Positions 51,703-61,395 of a DNA stretch of 64,000 nucleotides are shown one piece after another. The notes beneath the pieces were generated by a model that worked only from the letters and a program-made list of their open reading frames with translations, was not told the origin of the DNA and did not search any database. Position 1 is the first letter of the stretch, and every line of letters starts with the position of its first letter. The translations under genes were made by a program, and so were the position numbers. The DNA is from Marinobacter halodurans (GTDB taxonomy: Bacteria; Pseudomonadota; Gammaproteobacteria; Pseudomonadales; Oleiphilaceae), in contig NZ_SJDL01000008.1 in the NCBI RefSeq assembly GCF_004327985.1, forward strand, positions 91,103-155,102. Direction: 5' to 3'.

Positions 51703-52517
51703 TTACTCACAGATCGCTCGATTTCACTAAGCGTCTCAGTTGTTGGCAGCTGCCAGCCGTTATGGCGAACACCCATCGCCCATACGTCCTGCCATTGCAA
51801 GCCAACATTCTGACTGACACGGCGAATAGGGATAGCCCTTTCGCGATAGAGCTGTTGGGCGTAGTGCACAAGAACCTGCTGAAGACAGTCGTTGTCAGTG
51901 ACCAGTTTCGCGATGGATACATCGCTTACGCCGGCGTATTGCTGTTGCTTAATTCCATGGGCATCACAGTATCGTCTCAGCAACCCCGGCTCGACACAGA
52001 AAACACATGCCAGATCCTCAATCGTGACGAAGAAGCGATCCAACATATTCTGGAAAAGAGAGAAATCGATTCGAATGGGAGCGAGAAAGCTCAGGGTGGA
52101 TAGCCAGGTCATTGCCGGTCTACGATGCTTTTCTCGCAATTTGGACCAGAATGGGCAAAGAGGATCAACGGCCATGTCGCGGAGAGCGTTCTGATCCATC
52201 GTGCGGTCTATTCCATCTACGTGGTAAACAGTATCTGATTTCACGCTGAATAATGATTCGTCCGCGCTCCCCTCTACTTCGTCTTCAGGGCGCCGCCAGC
52301 CGTATAAGTTGATCCACCCCCGGATTACGGCCGCATCTACTTCCAGGTCCTTACTTACCAGCTCGATTAATTCAGAAGATGTTGCGCTATTCGATAAATA
52401 GCTATTCCAAAGAGCGGACGATTTCACCAACAGGTGTCCCTGCTCACTGCTCGGGATATCTGATATAGCCTTCCGTCTGACTGATCCTAAAGCAGCTGCC
52501 CCCAATACCGCATTCAT
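51690..52517 (-). CDS. hypothetical protein, 275 aa
   Basis: Unknown helical protein. A segment near residues 50-75 (LVSKDLEVDAAVIRGWINLY) could be a HTH. The 3' end overlaps the convergent 184-aa gene by 13 nt. GAGGG-like sequence precedes the start at 52517. No family recognised. Confidence 0.6.
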   Translation of the reverse strand: MNAVLGAAALGSVRRKAISDIPSSEQGHLLVKSSALWNSYLSNSATSSELIELVSKDLEVDAAVIRGWINLYGWRRPEDEVEGSADESLFSVKSDTVYHVDGIDRTMDQNALRDMAVDPLCPFWSKLREKHRRPAMTWLSTLSFLAPIRIDFSLFQNMLDRFFVTIEDLACVFCVEPGLLRRYCDAHGIKQQQYAGVSDVSIAKLVTDNDCLQQVLVHYAQQLYRERAIPIRRVSQNVGLQWQDVWAMGVRHNGWQLPTTETLSEIERSVSNHEI

Positions 52518-53002
52518 ACTGTCCGCCCTTTGTAAAGATAAGCTATTCGATTTTATAACTTGTTGAAGTCTACTTCATGAACTGCCGGCAACTAAGTTAC
52601 AAGCCGTTACAGATTGTTAATGTTTGTGTGCGCCATTCTTCATAGCGCTTCTGAAACACGAAATAGATACTGGAGTGCTGGAGCTGGAGCTGGAGCCCCA
52701 AGTTGGCCGCGCTTTAGGATCAGAATTCTCGTGACATAGGATGTACTTGATAATCGAATTGGGGCGATAGAATCGCTGGCCAGTAGATCAGCGTATTCCG
52801 ACCTCAGACTCAACTTTGAGAAGCACCATTCCTTCTGCAGAATGAGTCACTTATTCGCGGAGCCAGATTCACCCGCACCAGGAAGATGACCGCCCCACCC
52901 TATCGTCTTTTTATCCCCCGTGGTAAACAAGCAAGTGCAAATGGTTCCGTAGCATGTTCTCGGGTGATGATTTATTGCTGAATTCTTGCCTCCCAAGACT
53001 GA

Positions 53003-53078
53003 ATGTTTCTATAGAAACATCGCTGCGCCCCACCATGCTGCCCTGCACAGATCACACGTGAATGTTTCTATAGAAACA
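53003..53078. repeat. two parS-like palindromes downstream of parB
   Basis: TGTTTCTATAGAAACA occurs at 53004-53019 and 53063-53078, 59 bp apart. The first copy is a perfect 18-bp palindrome. It differs from the chromosomal parS consensus TGTTTCACGTGAAACA only in the central four bases. The rest of the 623-nt gap (52518-53140) contains no credible gene. Confidence 0.8.
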
Positions 53079-53083
53079 CTAGC

Positions 53084-53117
53084 CAAAAAAAAGCCATCAA
53101 CCTCAGCTGATGGCTTT
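53084..53117 (-). terminator. intrinsic terminator of the parAB operon
   Basis: AAAGCCATCA (53090-53099) pairs with TGATGGCTTT (53108-53117), and on the minus strand a run of eight T residues follows. It lies 23 nt after the parB stop codon. Confidence 0.9.
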
Positions 53118-53140
53118 CTGTTGTTAGATTTGGATACACG

Positions 53141-54145
53141 CTATTTAGAGTTTTTGGCTTCTTCCAATGTTAGACCTTTGGCTTCAAGAAACTTGGTAAG
53201 AGCCTCAGTTATTTCTTCTGGACTAGCAACGGAAAGCGCTGCCGCATGCATTGTTACCGAGAGCTTATCTTTGCCCGGTTTCACACTCAGAGCTTTACCT
53301 TTCTGGGAGCGGAAGGTCGAACCAGACAGGCTCTTCTGCGTGGAACTATCAAAAGATGCTTCAATTTTAGCCAGGATAGTTGAAGACTTTTCCGGCTTCT
53401 CATTAAACTCATCAGCGAATTCGACTATTCGATCAACCATGGCCTCAGAGGACCGGCCGGCCTTCTCCCCTAATAACGAGACCATTTTAAGTAGAGCTGT
53501 CGAACCGAGGCGATGAAGCTTTATCGATTTTGAAATGTCATCCGGAATGTTATTTGCGATTCGAAGAAGATTAGTAAGAGTAACCCGATCTATCCCTAGA
53601 GAGGCTGCAAGCTGGGTTTGAGTTTCAGCCATCCCTTGTTCGAGAAGCGTCTTATAGTGCTGACCCAATGACCAGGCCGATGGTGCTGACCTACCCGTAT
53701 TCTCACTTTTCTGCAGCCTGGCTGCCTCAAGATCAGAGAGCTCTCTTACATGCGCGGGTACATCGATCCCAAGGGCTTTACAAGCGGAAAGCCGCTTAAA
53801 GCCAACAACCTCCTCATATTGAAACCCGTCGGCGGATGCTCCCTCAATGGGACGCACAGTGATGGGAGAAATAACGCCCTGCTCTCTAATCTCATCAACA
53901 AGTGCGGAATACTCAGGATCATCCTCAAGCTCTACGGCAGTACGGTCTTTGAACCGCCAGTTACGCACCAGCTTAGAAGGAATTTCAATGTACTCGTCTG
54001 TGACTTCCGGAACTGGTTCAGTAACGGCAGCTGACCTCGCAGACTTCGAATTTGCAGGCTTTGCGAAAGTGCGCTTCTTGCCCTCATCCGACATTGCTGG
54101 TGCGCTGGGATTAAAAAGGCCCTTGCCATGCTTCTTTTCACTCAT
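53141..54145 (-). CDS. parB: plasmid partition protein ParB
   Basis: A 334-aa centromere-binding protein. The ParB N-terminal domain is visible (LVDEIREQGVISPITVRPI, VVGFKRLSACKALG, LQKSENTGRSAPSA where the usual ENxxR is seen), followed by a HTH (TQLAASLGIDRVTLTNLLRI). The N-terminal 60 residues are basic and start MSEKKHGKG. I chose ATG 54145, 9 nt after GGAGG, which overlaps the parA stop; longer frames reach 54217. It presumably binds the TGTTTCTATAGAAACA palindromes on both sides. Confidence 0.85.
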   Translation of the reverse strand: MSEKKHGKGLFNPSAPAMSDEGKKRTFAKPANSKSARSAAVTEPVPEVTDEYIEIPSKLVRNWRFKDRTAVELEDDPEYSALVDEIREQGVISPITVRPIEGASADGFQYEEVVGFKRLSACKALGIDVPAHVRELSDLEAARLQKSENTGRSAPSAWSLGQHYKTLLEQGMAETQTQLAASLGIDRVTLTNLLRIANNIPDDISKSIKLHRLGSTALLKMVSLLGEKAGRSSEAMVDRIVEFADEFNEKPEKSSTILAKIEASFDSSTQKSLSGSTFRSQKGKALSVKPGKDKLSVTMHAAALSVASPEEITEALTKFLEAKGLTLEEAKNSK

Positions 54146-55355
54146 CTCCATCCGCCTCCATGGTCCAAATGTCATTGAGATCCTGAAAAATCTCATCACA
54201 AACAGAAGCAATAACACCTACAGCACGCTTGTACGCCCCGCGTGATCCAACAGGCTTCTCAAGACCGAGTACCGTGGAAAGACTTGTGGATGCATCAGCA
54301 ATTGCTCGACTGTGGTACATGATGTTGTCCATAACGGCGTCACCGTAGACGCGGCGAACCGCAATTTCATTGCGACGATGACCTGACCCACTTGTTACCC
54401 GATCCTGACCAGAGCTGTCCTGGTATTGACTGATAAGAAGCCTAAAATACTTAAACTCTTTCTCGGACATGCTGGTATAACCAGCGAGCGCGTCCGTATA
54501 TGCGACGAGAGAAGCCCTATCCAGGAGTTCTGGTTTTAGCGATGTGATAATGCCGTCAGCCGCTGCTAAGCCATTCATGGTTAAGAGGCCAAGCGATGGC
54601 GGGCAATCAATGATGATCACATCGTAATTATCCTTGATGAGATCAAGCACAGCAGCTAACCGGTTTTGAGGTGACACATCGGTGTTTGAATCATCATTGC
54701 CAAAATGCTGGCTTAATAACTGGATTTCGAAGTCCTGGAATGAACTGTTTGCCGGCATCAAATCAACGTTGTGAAAATATGTCCCTCTAACGGCTCGACT
54801 ATCGGGATCCAGGATGAGCTCAGGATCTTTCAGCAGCGCCTCAACAGGCAAATCCTCATCCTCGAGGTGCAAGTCTGGGACAATCCCGCCAAGTATCTGT
54901 GTAAGTGATGCTTGGGGCTCAAAGTCGACAGCCAGGACCTTCAGACCTTTCATGGCCAATGCATGAATGACGTGACAAGCATTGGTCGTATTGCCAACAC
55001 CGCCTTTGAATTTCGACATGGCAATCGTTATTGGCTGACTGCCTTTCGGCCGAATGTATTTAGTCCCGGCCTGTTCCCGGATCTGATCTATACGCTCAAG
55101 GGTCCAGCGACCGTGACCCGCTTCATTTTTGTATACGTCTGGGTCAAAATCTCGGAGCCACTGGGTAGATCGGCCAACCATTTCGGCTGCCTGCTGCGCC
55201 CCCCAAGTCCTTAAACGCCGATGGTGACCATCACCATATTCTTTATTGATCTCGTCTCGAATGTCATCAAGCTCAGACAAACCCTTCTGGTTCAGAGAAG
55301 AGAAGTATTCGTAAGAACGTTCGCCGGGCCCTAACCACCTGCCGCTACTTTGCAT
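54138..55355 (-). CDS. parA: plasmid partition ATPase ParA (type Ia) with atypical P-loop
   Basis: A 405-aa deviant Walker ATPase with an N-terminal helix-turn-helix region (about residues 40-105), as in P1 ParA and SopA, which repress their own operons. The Walker A box is KGGVGNTT at 117-124: the signature Lys117 is present but the P-loop Lys expected at residue 122 is Asn (codon AAT). Walker A' DFEPQASLT, and IIDCPPSLGLLT, are normal. The substitution could alter ATP hydrolysis. It is transcribed with parB. Confidence 0.85.
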   Translation of the reverse strand: MQSSGRWLGPGERSYEYFSSLNQKGLSELDDIRDEINKEYGDGHHRRLRTWGAQQAAEMVGRSTQWLRDFDPDVYKNEAGHGRWTLERIDQIREQAGTKYIRPKGSQPITIAMSKFKGGVGNTTNACHVIHALAMKGLKVLAVDFEPQASLTQILGGIVPDLHLEDEDLPVEALLKDPELILDPDSRAVRGTYFHNVDLMPANSSFQDFEIQLLSQHFGNDDSNTDVSPQNRLAAVLDLIKDNYDVIIIDCPPSLGLLTMNGLAAADGIITSLKPELLDRASLVAYTDALAGYTSMSEKEFKYFRLLISQYQDSSGQDRVTSGSGHRRNEIAVRRVYGDAVMDNIMYHSRAIADASTSLSTVLGLEKPVGSRGAYKRAVGVIASVCDEIFQDLNDIWTMEADGDE

Positions 55356-55486
55356 AACTCCTCCAAATTGGTCCTATTGGTGCCAAATCAATCAGTACCC
55401 ACAATATACACCATGACTGGAAACCGGCAAGGGAACGAACCAAATTTTTTTGTATCTATTAACGAAATCGTTACCGATCTTGAGGT

Positions 55487-55548
55487 TGTTTCTATAGAAA
55501 CAGCGTTGATGTTTCTATAGAAACAGCGTTGATGTTTCTATAGAAACG
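55487..55548. repeat. three tandem parS-like sites upstream of parA
   Basis: TGTTTCTATAGAAACA at 55487-55502 and 55510-55525, and TGTTTCTATAGAAACG at 55533-55548. The copies repeat every 23 bp (with GCGTTGA spacers), so they lie on nearly the same helical face. They sit 130 bp upstream of the parA start and probably serve as centromere and operator. The rest of the 543-nt gap (55356-55898) contains no credible gene. Confidence 0.85.
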
Positions 55549-55898
55549 CAAGGTTTGCACGGGGAACTGGAGAAGGGGTGGATCGGGGCTGGCGATTGAA
55601 AACGTAGAGCATCTGGTTCAAAAATTAACCGTTCGGGGATTCGCTATCATTGTGTCAGACAAATCACGAGACCATTACTCATACTTGGTCGCGTCTCTCG
55701 CATGTCATCAGAAAATATGCTCCGAAAACGCTCGATGGCTAAGTCAGAATGCTTTACTGGCTAGGATTGAATAAAGGTCAAGCAAGAGCAGGTAAGGGGA
55801 GAGGCCGATTCCCAAGTATCGACCTCGGAGTGATGACAATTTTAGCGTCAATGTTGATGTAGCCCAAAACCACAAAAGGATTGACGCGTCCTACGCCG

Positions 55899-56459
55899 CT
55901 ACCGTCGACTGGCATATGGATCTGAACTGCCAGTCATCTCTCCAGATCTGCTTTTGGCTCGAGGCTTGGATGAACCAGGAATAGGTCCATGTGATTCAGA
56001 TTGATTGTTTGACCCGGTAACACGAGTTGGCCGACTCACAAACTGAAGGCAGCGCCGATAAAAACCGTCAAGATCCAATGGATCGCCATCATTATGGGCG
56101 CCCCGTATTAGGCGAAATTCTTTAGACAGGAAATCAGAAGTAGCAGGATCGCGAACCCCTGCAAAGGGATTGTATTGCTGTACCTGCTGAATTCGTTGGT
56201 TTCGGCCAACACCTGGGTTGTCCAGCTTATTACGGGTATAGATCCCTTGAACACCTCCGCCAAACCACATTTTCAAGAGCGAAGCATAAGCCTGGCATTG
56301 CTGCTGTTCACCCTCAGCAATTAAGGCTTCTTCCTGTGAGGATAAATCCGGAGGGGAGGGTGGGGCGGTTTGTCCAGAAACACCGGCAAAGGCACTACCA
56401 GAAGCATTTGCCATCAACAGCACACCGATTAGAAATCGAGCTCGCCCAACCTCAATCAT
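55899..56459 (-). CDS. exported protein, 186 aa
   Basis: Signal peptide at about residues 1-25 (SAFA), then a Pro/Ser/Gln-rich region, a Gly/Trp segment (KMWFGGGVQG) and a Ser/Arg-rich tail. Unknown family. It lies alone between the partition locus and the replication origin. Confidence 0.6.
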   Translation of the reverse strand: MIEVGRARFLIGVLLMANASGSAFAGVSGQTAPPSPPDLSSQEEALIAEGEQQQCQAYASLLKMWFGGGVQGIYTRNKLDNPGVGRNQRIQQVQQYNPFAGVRDPATSDFLSKEFRLIRGAHNDGDPLDLDGFYRRCLQFVSRPTRVTGSNNQSESHGPIPGSSKPRAKSRSGEMTGSSDPYASRR

Positions 56460-56807
56460 TCAGATAACTCCACATGAGAAAGTTCACCGGTACAGTATAA
56501 GTTCTGCAGGGCGCCAGAATGACTCGGTGCATGGGCTGACTGGATTTCCTTGTCAACGTGTTACAAGGTGTTCGCAAAAGGGAAGCAAAAACAAAGATAG
56601 CTCAGACATGCCACACACAGGCAATACCAAAAATACCGGTACTGTCATGTGCTAGACAGGAAGCCTGCAGAGTGAACAACGCCTTGATAATAGCAGCGAA
56701 TTATTCACAGGATATATGCCATATTATAATTTCATATCGTTTTAACGTGTCTTTTCTATAACTTAGGCTTTCGAATCAAAAATCCGTACCAAGAAATAAC
56801 CGGTAAT

Positions 56808-57291
56808 GGTCTTGGTATCGAAAATGTGGTCTTGGCATCGAAACTTTGGTCTTGGCATCGATCGCCAGAGTCATGCCCGATCGCTAGAGAAGGATACCCT
56901 GGAGCTTCAACAAATCTATAAAATTCAATTAAAACAGCATTCTAAAGTGATACCAGCAGCAACAGTCTCAGATTAATATGAGGTAGCAAATTATTTGGTC
57001 TTGGCACCGAAGTCATTGTGGATAAACACAAAATCTAGAATGGTCTTGGCACCGGAACATTGGTCTTGGCACTGGTTTCAACATTGAAGGGCTCAGGAAA
57101 ATGCCTTTTAAAACAATCTATTCGATCAATTTTAATGAAACCAAAAATAATGGTCTTGGCATCGAGCTTTCTGTGGAAAAGAACGATGCCTTTGGTCTTG
57201 GCACCGTATAAAGAGGTCTTGGCATCGGAATAGGTGGTCTTGGCATCGCTTAAAAATGGTCTTGGCAGCGTTATTAATGGTCTTGGCATCG
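56808..57291. repeat. replication-origin iterons (12 copies)
   Basis: Twelve direct copies of GGTCTTGGCATCG (variants GGCACCG, GGTATCG, GGCACTG, GGCAGCG) start at 56808, 56828, 56848, 56997, 57042, 57062, 57152, 57194, 57215, 57236, 57258 and 57279. Most spacings are 20-22 bp or near multiples, so they face one side of the helix. AT-rich blocks lie between groups. With the Rep gene next door this is the origin oriV. The sequence between 56460 and 56807 holds no credible gene. Confidence 0.9.
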
Positions 57292-57440
57292 AATTTTGAA
57301 CAAAAAAACCATTATGAATCAGCGATCTATAGACCCTTTATTGTTTAGATGTTTGTTTATTGTTTAGAAAGAGATTATTTGAACCAAGAAATACGAACGA
57401 ATTTACCTGGGCCAATCCCAGAGACAGGACTTCCCTCCCT

Positions 57441-57560
57441 TACCAATACCTAGATACACGGTCAGGCCGCCTGCCAATAGCAAAAATCCCGATTCCGCAG
57501 CTCGCCAATACCAACTTTTACACATTCATGGGTCGCCAATACCAAAAATTCTGGTATCGT
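57441..57560 (-). repeat. degenerate inverted iterons in front of rep
   Basis: Four short matches to the reverse complement of the iteron core (GCCAAtACC or a close variant) lie about at 57442, 57473, 57503 and 57534, between the last iteron and the rep start. The last is followed by a TACCA/TGGTA-type inverted repeat. This is where iteron plasmids place the Rep autorepression operator. Coordinates are good to one or two bases. Confidence 0.6.
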
Positions 57561-57602
57561 TAGAGACCATAGAGCCTCGCACCCAAACACGAGAAGAACG
57601 CA

Positions 57603-59369
57603 ATGGTCTATGACGCTACTCAAATCCAAGAGAGCCACTTCCTCGTATCGAACGCGACCCTCACCAATATCGAAAAAGCTCGAGCAAATATTTCGACGTC
57701 AGGTGACTTACGATCGAGCCTGAAAAAATATCTCAACCATGTCCTGGATCTAGCCCTACGCATCCAGGAACAGCTAAAAGAAGAGAAATTTCAGGCAATC
57801 CCGTATTACCCCGTGACCTTCCGTGATATCCAAGAATATGCATCAAAATCGGGAGGGTCAGGAAACCGAAGTACCGTTCAGTACCGCGCCAATAAGCTAA
57901 TCTCGGTGGGACTTGTTCGAGAGGTGTTAGTCAACTCTTCGCGAGGCGGTAAGCCGTTTAAGGTTCTCTATCTAAACCCTCTTGAGGAAGGCATTAACTC
58001 AGTAGATGAACAGCAGGTCAATCAGCTAACATCCGGCCGGAAGCGATCTATCTACAGCTCCAAGCGACTGCTTAATCAAATACGCGAATCAAATATGCAG
58101 CTGATTTCAGACTTCGATCGCACAAGGCCGCCAATTACCGAGACCTTGTTCACAGGTATCTGCGACCGAGTAATGCGGTTCTCTACACGGGAGGTGATAC
58201 CGAACAATAGGATCGTGGTCGGAATCACTCACCTCAACGCCAAGATGTTAATTCAAGCGACCACAGAAACCGGCGCCTCATCACAGTTAGCTGCGCTATC
58301 AGACCAGCGGGTCATCCGAGCTTTGCTAACCGAGATTGTTGGGAAGATTGAGTCAAAAATTGGCAAAAATTTAAATGGCAACTACCCAAGTAAAAAGCCG
58401 GCTTCACAATCAAATCCAATGGAAAGGCTCCGATACATTGAGTCTAAGAAAAGATACCAGGACTTTCCTGGACTAGAGCTAGACATCGAAGATAATACTG
58501 ACGACCCGTCAGATGACTCGCAGACTATCGACAACCAGTTCTACATCGATGTGACACGCTTGGCTAAAAGAATGGGTTACAAGCGCCCCAGCTCCGGTCA
58601 GACGCGCTCTCTGATCAACCAAGCTCTGCGCAGACTTCACGAGACCAAATTTCGGATAGTTATCGCCGGTCCTGACGAAAAGGCCAAAAGACAGCTGATG
58701 GAGACGCTGAACCTGGAGGATATGGAGACCGAACACCGGCTAATTACAGAGATGAATTCACAATATCAGAACACCTTTTACCAAGGGGACCTGGAGGAAC
58801 TCTGGAAAGAGCAGCCCGACGAAGAACAGTCCGATGAATTCATGGTCGATGCCTGGCGGCCTGATGTTTTACAAAAGAACAGAATTTGGCGCTTGAAGCT
58901 CAACGATGAGCTGTTTAATCGCTTAATGGATCCTGAACAACGTGCTTACTTCAGGGCTCACAAGGAAATCCTTGAAGAATCATCCGGAATAGCTCAATCG
59001 ATCTACAACTACATGAACATGATTCTGGGCAGGACCAATCAATCTCTTCGTGGGAAACAAGAGCGGGTATTCCATCGCCCGCTTGAAAAACTACATAAAA
59101 CAATTTGGCCTGAAAGAAAGTTTTCGAGCTTTGAAGCCCGATTCATCGATTTGCTGCGGCGCCATACCCCGAAAGGGCAGTTTGATGAAACCCTCCAGAT
59201 GAACAGAGTCCGCATGTTTGGCTTCAAATTTGATCTCTACAAGAAAGAAGATCAGAACGGTCAGCTTTACGTTCGTATCACAAGGGATCTGGCAGATCCA
59301 ATTTCCGGAAACAGCAGCCATCACAATCGTATGCTGGCGAAGAGCTCAGAGGATACCGTTCAACTTTGA
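57603..59369 (+). CDS. plasmid replication initiator protein (Rep)
   Basis: A 588-aa protein directly downstream of the iterons. Residues about 70-125 form a winged-helix-like segment (FRDIQEYASKSGGSG and a following recognition helix), a second possible winged-helix region lies near 340-380, and basic stretches follow. It is larger than the usual Rep of small iteron plasmids. Position, size and DNA-binding segments make it the initiator, but I cannot place it in a known Rep family. GAGAAG is upstream of ATG. Confidence 0.75.
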   Translation: MVYDATQIQESHFLVSNATLTNIEKARANISTSGDLRSSLKKYLNHVLDLALRIQEQLKEEKFQAIPYYPVTFRDIQEYASKSGGSGNRSTVQYRANKLISVGLVREVLVNSSRGGKPFKVLYLNPLEEGINSVDEQQVNQLTSGRKRSIYSSKRLLNQIRESNMQLISDFDRTRPPITETLFTGICDRVMRFSTREVIPNNRIVVGITHLNAKMLIQATTETGASSQLAALSDQRVIRALLTEIVGKIESKIGKNLNGNYPSKKPASQSNPMERLRYIESKKRYQDFPGLELDIEDNTDDPSDDSQTIDNQFYIDVTRLAKRMGYKRPSSGQTRSLINQALRRLHETKFRIVIAGPDEKAKRQLMETLNLEDMETEHRLITEMNSQYQNTFYQGDLEELWKEQPDEEQSDEFMVDAWRPDVLQKNRIWRLKLNDELFNRLMDPEQRAYFRAHKEILEESSGIAQSIYNYMNMILGRTNQSLRGKQERVFHRPLEKLHKTIWPERKFSSFEARFIDLLRRHTPKGQFDETLQMNRVRMFGFKFDLYKKEDQNGQLYVRITRDLADPISGNSSHHNRMLAKSSEDTVQL

Positions 59370-59403
59370 GCGGTATCCTCGACTTCGCAATGGAACGAAC
59401 CGA

Positions 59404-59706
59404 TCAGTTTCTTGGAGCCCGAATCAGTCTCTCCTGATCGTCAAATTCAAACTCATCCAATTTGTAACCATCCCGAATAAGCAGCTCCAACAACTGAATC
59501 GCCAGAATATCGGATCGACCTGGCAATCGAGCCGAAGCCATGCTGGGGTCTCGAACCTTACGATCGATTTCAAACCTGGCTGTCTTTCCGCCTACTCCGA
59601 ACAAGTAACCAGTTACATTGCGACCGTAAACCTTTTCAACCCGGTCAAGTGACCCTTTAAAAACCTCAAAACGCTTCTGCTTAACATCCTTCTCGACGTT
59701 AGACAT
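59404..59706 (-). CDS. small protein, 100 aa
   Basis: I chose ATG 59706, preceded by AGGAGA. The protein is basic in the first half and acidic in the second. Unknown, but it lies beside rep and could affect copy number. The upstream region contains a GCGTTAA direct repeat (about 59737-59757), which only loosely resembles the regulon operator. Confidence 0.6.
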   Translation of the reverse strand: MSNVEKDVKQKRFEVFKGSLDRVEKVYGRNVTGYLFGVGGKTARFEIDRKVRDPSMASARLPGRSDILAIQLLELLIRDGYKLDEFEFDDQERLIRAPRN

Positions 59707-59925
59707 AAAATTCTCCTGCCGGTTACGTGATGCAAGAAGGTTAACGCTTAACGCCGTGCTCGGCAACCCGTAATAGGTTAAGTATCGATATTTCTGAAAC
59801 GCTTAAAGCCATACGATGCCGAAATCGTGAGTGTAGGATTAACTGTACAACCAGAGATGCCGGCATTTATTGGGTAAAAAATCGCCATACCCTAGAGGGC
59901 ATATTCGACACGCAGGTGAGTTGAC

Positions 59926-60960
59926 ATGGCCCTTGACCAGAACACATCAATAGACCTTACGCCTTTCCTGATCGGCATTAGTGCATACTTGAGTGGAATG
60001 GACGCCATCTGTAAGCGCACTGAATTGTTGCCGTATGAAAACCGAATTTCCCTATCTCGAGCTCAAGAACGCGCTGAGCAGCTTCTCGACGACCTTCGTG
60101 CAAATCGGACGTCAGATATCCTCTACGAAGACATGGCTGACATGTGTGATACGGCTGCCAATTGCGCTCTAGCTCATTGGGGCGCGGGAACCAGGATGAA
60201 CGAACTTTTTGCCGAAGATGATGAATCATTGTCTGAACCGAAAGAGCCCATACTGGCTTTTTCAGATTCCATCTTATTCAACATTGAGCAGGCAAAAGGA
60301 ATCGCTGGTAACCGTGACACCAAATTCTGCCGGGCGATTCATATTCCTAGAAATGTCTTCGGTGACACTGATCACGGCGTGGGTATTCCCCGCGTTTGGT
60401 CAGCACAGCTGAATGAAGAGTTCATTTCGGCCGCTGAACGTGCATCAACGAGGCTTGAGCTTGAGATACAAGCAGCAAGAGAGTTGATCGAACGCAGAAA
60501 AACAACCGTAATTACGATGTCTCAAGGCCCTATCGAACCTACAGCCTTTAGAATTGCTGTTCACACTTTGGCCAATAAACAGATACTTCCCAGCGAGAGC
60601 ATCAGGGCCCAACTTGCCGACTGTGCAAATTTGAACGATGACTTCCATGAGAAATTAGCTGGATACTGGGAGCAAGAGGTGGGAGTCAGCGGTAAAGAAT
60701 TGATGAAAGCAGTTGACTGGATCTCTCGCGCCGGACGGGATAAGTCATTCGGGGAAACACATGCCGAGCGTACCGCTGTCATTCATGGAATCATTGAATC
60801 TGCCTGGCAGCAGCAGGTCAAAAGCATGGATATACCTGGCCAGGAAGCAATGGGCCGGCTCAACCGTGTAATGGATGCTCGATATGAATTGAAAGAAAAC
60901 GACCGAATAATGATGGAGGACCCGGATGAGCAGATTTCAGGGCCCTCCATGGGGAGTTAA
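59926..60960 (+). CDS. hypothetical protein, 344 aa
   Basis: Unknown helical protein. The central region includes a long heptad-rich helix (about residues 165-195) and acidic segments. No signal peptide or motif is recognised. It overlaps the convergent small gene at 60957 by 4 nt. Confidence 0.65.
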   Translation: MALDQNTSIDLTPFLIGISAYLSGMDAICKRTELLPYENRISLSRAQERAEQLLDDLRANRTSDILYEDMADMCDTAANCALAHWGAGTRMNELFAEDDESLSEPKEPILAFSDSILFNIEQAKGIAGNRDTKFCRAIHIPRNVFGDTDHGVGIPRVWSAQLNEEFISAAERASTRLELEIQAARELIERRKTTVITMSQGPIEPTAFRIAVHTLANKQILPSESIRAQLADCANLNDDFHEKLAGYWEQEVGVSGKELMKAVDWISRAGRDKSFGETHAERTAVIHGIIESAWQQQVKSMDIPGQEAMGRLNRVMDARYELKENDRIMMEDPDEQISGPSMGS

Positions 60961-61190
60961 AAATAGCTTTTGACGGGTCGCTCCTCGTCACCGTTAACCG
61001 GCTCTTTGTCAGCCAGTTCTGTGTCCAGCTGGTGCAGACTGTTCACCTGCTCCAGCTGGGTCGTAGTGTGAATACCTCTCTCGTTGCCAATCAACTCTCC
61101 CTCCCTGTCTATGACGGTGCTTTCCGCAGTGTCAGAGTCACTGGTCTCGACAACATATTGATGAGTCCGGGTTACGATGAAGAGTGCCAT
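60957..61190 (-). CDS. small protein, 77 aa
   Basis: I chose ATG 61190, with a perfect GGAGG 5 nt upstream. The first 40 residues show alternating hydrophobic residues (MALFIVTRTHQYVVET), suggesting a small beta domain, and an acidic tail follows. Unknown. Confidence 0.6.
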   Translation of the reverse strand: MALFIVTRTHQYVVETSDSDTAESTVIDREGELIGNERGIHTTTQLEQVNSLHQLDTELADKEPVNGDEERPVKSYF

Positions 61191-61395
61191 AAATACCTCC
61201 AGGTAAATCGTTCCTTGATTCATTGTGCCATCAAACGCTCCATGATTATCTCGTTGCACCTATTGCGTACCGATGAATTCTTGCCAACCTATGCACGAGC
61301 AGTTTGATCCTCACTCTCTCCTGTAAAATGCAAGCATCGTCTACCTGTTGACTGCCGTTCAAAGTCATTTCGTGTTCATCCAGTCTGCGAGTTCT

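Noticed and set aside
55487..55548. Short tandem repeat resembling a CRISPR array
   Set aside because: The units are 16-bp palindromes with 7-bp identical spacers, and the same palindrome recurs beyond parB. That fits a partition site, and there are no cas genes.
56558..56761. 67-codon plus-strand frame left of the iterons
   Set aside because: No ribosome site, odd composition, and located in origin-flanking DNA.
59737..59757. GCGTTAA direct repeat upstream of the 100-aa gene as a ninth regulon operator
   Set aside because: The spacing and core differ from the shared operator, and no matching -35/-10 pair flanks it.
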